Below are positions 60,604 to 64,000 of a stretch of 64,000 nt of DNA, piece by piece. Both the position numbers and the translations under genes were made by a program. Every line of letters begins with the position of its first letter. Position 1 is the stretch's first letter. The notes under the pieces are model-generated. The model was not told the DNA's origin, did no database searches, and saw only the letters and a program-made list of their open reading frames with translations. This DNA comes from Pseudoduganella namucuonensis (GTDB lineage: Bacteria > Pseudomonadota > Gammaproteobacteria > Burkholderiales > Burkholderiaceae_D): positions 144,804 to 208,803 of the forward strand of contig NZ_FPBO01000012.1 of assembly GCF_900116645.1 (NCBI RefSeq). The letters are read 5' to 3'.

Positions 60604-60764
60604 TTCACCGCTCGTACTCTTGTTGTCGTAAGCCGGGATTATCGCCCAAGCCGCCAACGGACGGGTAATACGGACGGCTCTACTCGTACAGTGTTCCTCA
60701 TGGCTGCGGATTTTATGGACATATCCCGATATAATTAAAATTATATTAATTTTTCGAACGTGCC
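60604..60764. promoter_or_regulatory. Divergent DUF748/RTX promoter region with AT-rich block
   Basis: The 161-nt gap becomes strongly AT-rich just before the RTX gene: TATAAT at 60730-60735 followed by TTAAAATTATATTAATTTTT. TATAAT would serve as the -10 of the RTX gene, but no clear -35 is at 16-18 nt. AT tracts like this often bind H-NS/MvaT-type silencers. Confidence 0.5.
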
Positions 60765-62777
60765 ATGCCCATGCCCAACTCCGAGTACACCGACGGCGAC
60801 GACCGCATCGAGATCAGCGGGCTCCCCGACGAACCGGGCACCTTCACGGCGTCCGGCGGAAACGGGAACGACACCTTCCTGCTTTACCAGAGCGACGTTA
60901 GCCGCGTGGATGTCGTGCTGACCGGCGGCGCGGGTGAAGACCGCTACGTCCTCTACACCCGGAACACGGCGGCGTCCCACACCATCACCGATTTCGAGCC
61001 CGGCAAGGACAAGATCGATTTCTCCAGCATCAACTGGCTCGCCCCGAACGGCAATCCCTTCGGCGCCAACGGCTACCTGCGCGCCGAGCAGCAAGGCGCC
61101 GACACCGTGATCCTGCTCGACGCGGACGGCGCGGCCGGCGGCGCCAGCACCCTGAAGCCCCACCTCACGCTGAAGAACACCGCGCTGGCCAGCCTGACCG
61201 GCGCGGACTTCGTCGGCAACCTGTGGCCGGACGGCAGGAACCACGGCGTGCAACTCGACGGCACCAGCGGCGGCGACATCCTGGAAGGCACGCCGGACGC
61301 GGACACGCTGTCCGGCGGCGACGGCGACGACAGCCTGCGTGGCACCGGCGGCAACGACACGCTCACAGGAGGCGCAGGCGGCGACCATCTCGACGGCGGC
61401 GCCGGCGACGACAAGCTGAGCGGTGGCGAAGGCCGGGACTGGCTGTGGGGCGGCGACGGCGACGATGTCATCGACGGCGGCGGCGACGGCGACCACATGG
61501 TCGAGCTTGGCGGCAACAACGTGCTCGACGGCGGCGCCGGCTACGACGGCTTCGAGATCCGCGGCGGCCAGAACCGCGTGTCCGGCGGCGACGGCGGCGA
61601 CATCGTCATGATTTACGGCGGCAGCGCCGTCATCGACGCCGGCGCGGGCGACGACATCATCGAGGTCAACCGCACCGACAGCGACGTCACCGTCAGCGGC
61701 GGCGCCGGACGCGAGCGCTACAAGTTTTCCCCGCAACTGGACAAGGTGGTCGTCGTCACCGACTTCGCGGCCGGCGCCGGCGGCGACGTCCTGGACCCGT
61801 TCACGCTGTTCCCCCGGCCGCCGGAGGCGCCGTCGCTGGAGGTGAACCTGTTCCTGACGGGCCAGCTCCGGCTGCTGCAAAGCGGCGCCGACACGCACCT
61901 GCAGGCCGACATCGACGGCCCGGCCGGCGCGGGCGGCTTCCGCACCGCGGCCGTGTTGCAAAACACGCTGATGTCGGCGCTCGCCAACGACAACTTCGCC
62001 CAGGGCATCCACCCCTCCGGCACCAGCCAGGGCGAGACCATCGTCCTCGGCGACGACGCGGACCGGCTGGGCGGCGGCTTCCAGGACGACCTGCTGGACG
62101 GCGGCGGTGGCCGCGACATGTTGTGGGGCTACAAGGGCGACGACACGCTGATCGGCGGCCTGGACAACGACTTCCTGAGCGGCGGCGCGGGCAACGACAA
62201 GCTGGACGGCGGCCTCGGCATCGACACGGCCTCGTTCAACGCGCAATACGGCAACGTCCGCATCACGCGCGACAACGGCGTGTTCCGCGTGGAGGACCTG
62301 GGCGGCGGTGAAGGCGTCGACATCGTGACCGGCGTGGAGCGCTTGCGCTTCGGCGGCGCGTTCGACGCCACCGTCAAGGCCTACGATGTGGACGGCAACG
62401 CCGGCCAGGTGTACCGTCTGTACCAGGCCGCGTTCGACCGCAAGCCGGACGACGGGGGCTACGACTATTGGCTGGGCCAGGCGGACAACGGCTACAGCCT
62501 GGCCGACATGGCGCTGCAGTTCACCAAATCGGCGGAATTCGGCAAGCTGTATGGCACGGCGCCCACCAACGCGGAATTCGTCACACGCCTGTACAACAAC
62601 GTGCTGCACCGCGAGCCGGAACCGGGCGGCTACGCCTTCTGGCTGGAGGCGCTGGACACCAAGCGCGCCACCGCCGCCGAGGTGCTGAAGATCTTCAGCG
62701 AGAGCAAGGAGAACGTGGAGGCGGTCGCCAAGATCATCGGCGACAGCATCACTTACCACTACTACTTCCCCTTGTGA
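60765..62777 (+). CDS. RTX calcium-binding protein with DUF4214 C-terminus, probable type I secretion substrate
   Basis: A 670-residue acidic protein without a signal peptide. Two RTX blocks of GGxGxDxL nonapeptides are seen (about residues 180-260, e.g. [20 protein letters not shown], and about 425-490, e.g. [20 protein letters not shown]), each binding Ca2+ outside the cell. The C-terminus is a DUF4214 region ([40 protein letters not shown]). Such proteins leave through an ABC/HlyD/TolC type I system; none is encoded beside it. Likely a surface-layer or adhesion protein. Confidence 0.9.
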   Translation: MPMPNSEYTDGDDRIEISGLPDEPGTFTASGGNGNDTFLLYQSDVSRVDVVLTGGAGEDRYVLYTRNTAASHTITDFEPGKDKIDFSSINWLAPNGNPFGANGYLRAEQQGADTVILLDADGAAGGASTLKPHLTLKNTALASLTGADFVGNLWPDGRNHGVQLDGTSGGDILEGTPDADTLSGGDGDDSLRGTGGNDTLTGGAGGDHLDGGAGDDKLSGGEGRDWLWGGDGDDVIDGGGDGDHMVELGGNNVLDGGAGYDGFEIRGGQNRVSGGDGGDIVMIYGGSAVIDAGAGDDIIEVNRTDSDVTVSGGAGRERYKFSPQLDKVVVVTDFAAGAGGDVLDPFTLFPRPPEAPSLEVNLFLTGQLRLLQSGADTHLQADIDGPAGAGGFRTAAVLQNTLMSALANDNFAQGIHPSGTSQGETIVLGDDADRLGGGFQDDLLDGGGGRDMLWGYKGDDTLIGGLDNDFLSGGAGNDKLDGGLGIDTASFNAQYGNVRITRDNGVFRVEDLGGGEGVDIVTGVERLRFGGAFDATVKAYDVDGNAGQVYRLYQAAFDRKPDDGGYDYWLGQADNGYSLADMALQFTKSAEFGKLYGTAPTNAEFVTRLYNNVLHREPEPGGYAFWLEALDTKRATAAEVLKIFSESKENVEAVAKIIGDSITYHYYFPL

Positions 62778-62789
62778 TCCACCGAGCGA

Positions 62790-63560
62790 TTACTGCGCCA
62801 ACACACGCGGCAAGGTCTCGTCCATCGCAACCTGCAGCAAGACACTCAGCTGCTTAACCTTCTCCACCGCCGTCATCGCGGCAAACGATTCCATCCCCGA
62901 AGGCTCGACCGAAGGACGCGCGAGTATGCGCGTACGCTTGGCGGTGGCTTCGCGCACGACCTGCAGCGTCCGCGCATCGAGCAACCGCACCCGCACATAC
63001 ACAAACGGCACCACCATGCCGCGCGAGCCATCCTGGGTGTTGAGGTTGATGGTCGCGATGGTGTCATCGACGAAGAAGCCCATGCCCTCCAGCACGCCGC
63101 CGCCCTCGGTTGAATTAACCAGCTTGAGCTCGGCATTGCCGCGGAACTTGCTCACCAGGACCAGATGGCTGACGCCCTGCGCGGCGAGCATGCTTTTCAA
63201 ATAGTCGCGATCGGCCTGGTGAGCATCGGGCTGGTCGAACATGGCGTTCTGCGCGCCATACAGGCCCTTATCCTGCGTCATCATCAGCACGGGCTGGGCA
63301 CCGGGCAGCGCTTTCAGGAGCACGGCGCGGGCGGCCAAAATGGCGGCCTCGTCCAATATCTGGTCCTCCAACGCGAGCACCTGGATGGGTGCGCTCTCGG
63401 TGCGGGTGCCTACCTGCTCGCGTTTGGCATGCAAGGCCAGCGTATTGCCGGCCAGGGACATCACCGCGTAAGCACGTGGCGCCGTTTGCGCCTGCGCACC
63501 GGCGCCGGCCAGCAATGCAACCATGAAGACGGCTGCGGAAAACATTGTGGGAAAGCGCAT
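62790..63560 (-). CDS. Unknown secreted protein
   Basis: A 256-residue protein with a clear signal peptide (FSAAVFMVALLAGAGAQAQT). The mature part (YAVMSLAGNTLALHAKREQV; VSHLVLVSKFRGNAELKLVN; VPFVYVRVRLLDARTLQVVR) reads like a periplasmic protein of alternating strands and helices; I do not recognise the family. The start at 63560 gives a good signal peptide; the longer frame adds unrelated residues. It converges with the RTX gene, 12 nt apart, and its upstream side borders an IS element. Confidence 0.8.
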   Translation of the reverse strand: MRFPTMFSAAVFMVALLAGAGAQAQTAPRAYAVMSLAGNTLALHAKREQVGTRTESAPIQVLALEDQILDEAAILAARAVLLKALPGAQPVLMMTQDKGLYGAQNAMFDQPDAHQADRDYLKSMLAAQGVSHLVLVSKFRGNAELKLVNSTEGGGVLEGMGFFVDDTIATINLNTQDGSRGMVVPFVYVRVRLLDARTLQVVREATAKRTRILARPSVEPSGMESFAAMTAVEKVKQLSVLLQVAMDETLPRVLAQ

Positions 63561-63599
63561 CGCGGTACCTGATCGGGGAAATGGATGGGATGTGTGGGC

Positions 63600-64000
63600 C
63601 AGGACCGCCACGCTGGACAGTCCGTGATCGCTCAAGGACGCGATGTTACCAGACGGTAGCTGTCGAGTCCCGTTTGATCATAAACACGTTTAACGAATAA
63701 TTCGGGCTTCTGCCGCTGCCATTCCTTGAGCGCTTGGATCGGTGTCCTGGTGCCGATGGCGCGTTGTGGAATATGGTGGTTGTAGAGCTTGAGGTAGTTC
63801 AGCAAAGTCGTCTCCAGATCGGCCCTGCTATCGAAACGAGTCTGCCGCAGCAGTTCGTTAATCCGGCCATTAAACCGCTCCACCATGCCATTGGTTTGTG
63901 GATGACGCGGCGGCGCCAGGCGGTGCTCGACAGCGATGGCCGCGCAGGCCTTGTCGAAGGCGTGCTGGCCGCTGGGCTTCTTGTCCTTGGCCGCGAAGCG
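63600..64000 (-). mobile_element. Partial insertion sequence of the IS481 family
   Basis: The transposase end and about 30 nt after its stop are inside the window; the terminal inverted repeat should fall within the region just left of 63632, but without the other end I cannot define it or any target duplication. Confidence 0.55.
63632..64000 (-). CDS. IS481-type transposase, C-terminal part, cut by window edge
   Basis: The minus strand is open from the right edge to the stop at 63632 (122 codons). It carries PRHPQTNGMVERFNGRINEL, whose Glu is the last acid of the DDE catalytic triad, then TLLNYLKLYNHHIPQRAIGT and TPIQALKEWQRQKPELFVKR. This matches the C-terminal end of IS481-family integrase-core transposases. 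The N-terminal helix-turn-helix and first two acids lie outside the window. Confidence 0.9.
   Translation of the reverse strand, partial: RFAAKDKKPSGQHAFDKACAAIAVEHRLAPPRHPQTNGMVERFNGRINELLRQTRFDSRADLETTLLNYLKLYNHHIPQRAIGTRTPIQALKEWQRQKPELFVKRVYDQTGLDSYRLVTSRP

Noticed and set aside
63562..63635. Longer start for the unknown secreted protein, near the IS end
   Set aside because: The added residues precede a good signal peptide and would prevent its recognition; the ATG at 63560 fits better.

Overview
The window is about 64 kb of very GC-rich bacterial chromosome (AT-rich bases are almost confined to promoters, a few hairpin loops and one small island). Gene content and order (ilvB-ilvN-ilvC beside a sigma/DUF3619/DUF3106/RDD cluster, a complete iscR-S-U-A-hscB-hscA-fdx-iscX operon followed by a methyltransferase, argO/argP, two chemoreceptors, HTH-citrate synthase) point to a betaproteobacterium of the Massilia/Duganella/Janthinobacterium (Oxalobacteraceae) type. 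This is an inference from protein style and synteny; no rRNA gene is present and I recognised no tRNA gene.

Layout. 1-8 kb: the N-terminal part of a Cache-type chemoreceptor, the branched-chain amino-acid operon ilvBNC (minus strand) with a terminator, and a divergent four-gene operon of a small sigma factor with membrane and periplasmic partners. 7.5-8.2 kb: a lower-GC orphan gene carrying a deaminase-like zinc motif. 8.2-17.6 kb: a pseudouridine-synthase-like gene, threonine aldolase, a methyltransferase, the whole ISC iron-sulfur assembly operon with a clear IscR-type operator over its promoter, and a UDG-like gene with a changed active-site motif. 17.6-34.7 kb: arginine/lysine exporter with its regulator, a 1307-residue double hybrid histidine kinase, a four-gene MacAB-like ABC export operon, a GGDEF protein with a periplasmic sensor domain, an aromatic-catabolism pair (isomerase plus fumarylacetoacetase) with a divergent LysR regulator, ChaC, and a radical SAM gene of the PA0069 family with an almost perfect LexA box.

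34.7-45 kb: a chemoreceptor with tandem HAMP-like repeats, then an operon of DUF2760 and two unusual Hsp70 paralogues (the second with a long C-terminal extension), a DTW-domain tRNA-modification gene and another chemoreceptor. 45-49.3 kb: a shortened TssM/IcmF protein and an M15 (VanY/TagX-like) peptidase that look like an isolated piece of a type VI secretion locus, plus an unknown membrane-anchored protein. 49.3-57.4 kb: hydrolase/MFS pair, citrate synthase with an N-terminal DNA-binding helix-turn-helix, orphan ParA, a BaeSR-like two-component system and a di-haem lipoprotein. 57.4-64 kb: a giant DUF748 protein, an RTX/DUF4214 secreted protein, an unknown secreted protein, and the end of an IS481-type transposase running off the window.

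Threads that cross the window: intergenic palindromes built on GGGG(A/T)CAG recur at four gene boundaries (10.0, 17.6, 30.1 and 42.6 kb); several enzymes have replaced a key catalytic residue (pseudouridine synthase Asp to Glu, UDG Asp to Gly); and the least understood, most system-like unit is the DUF2760-Hsp70-Hsp70 operon. All function calls come from reading motifs and recall of families; no database search was run.
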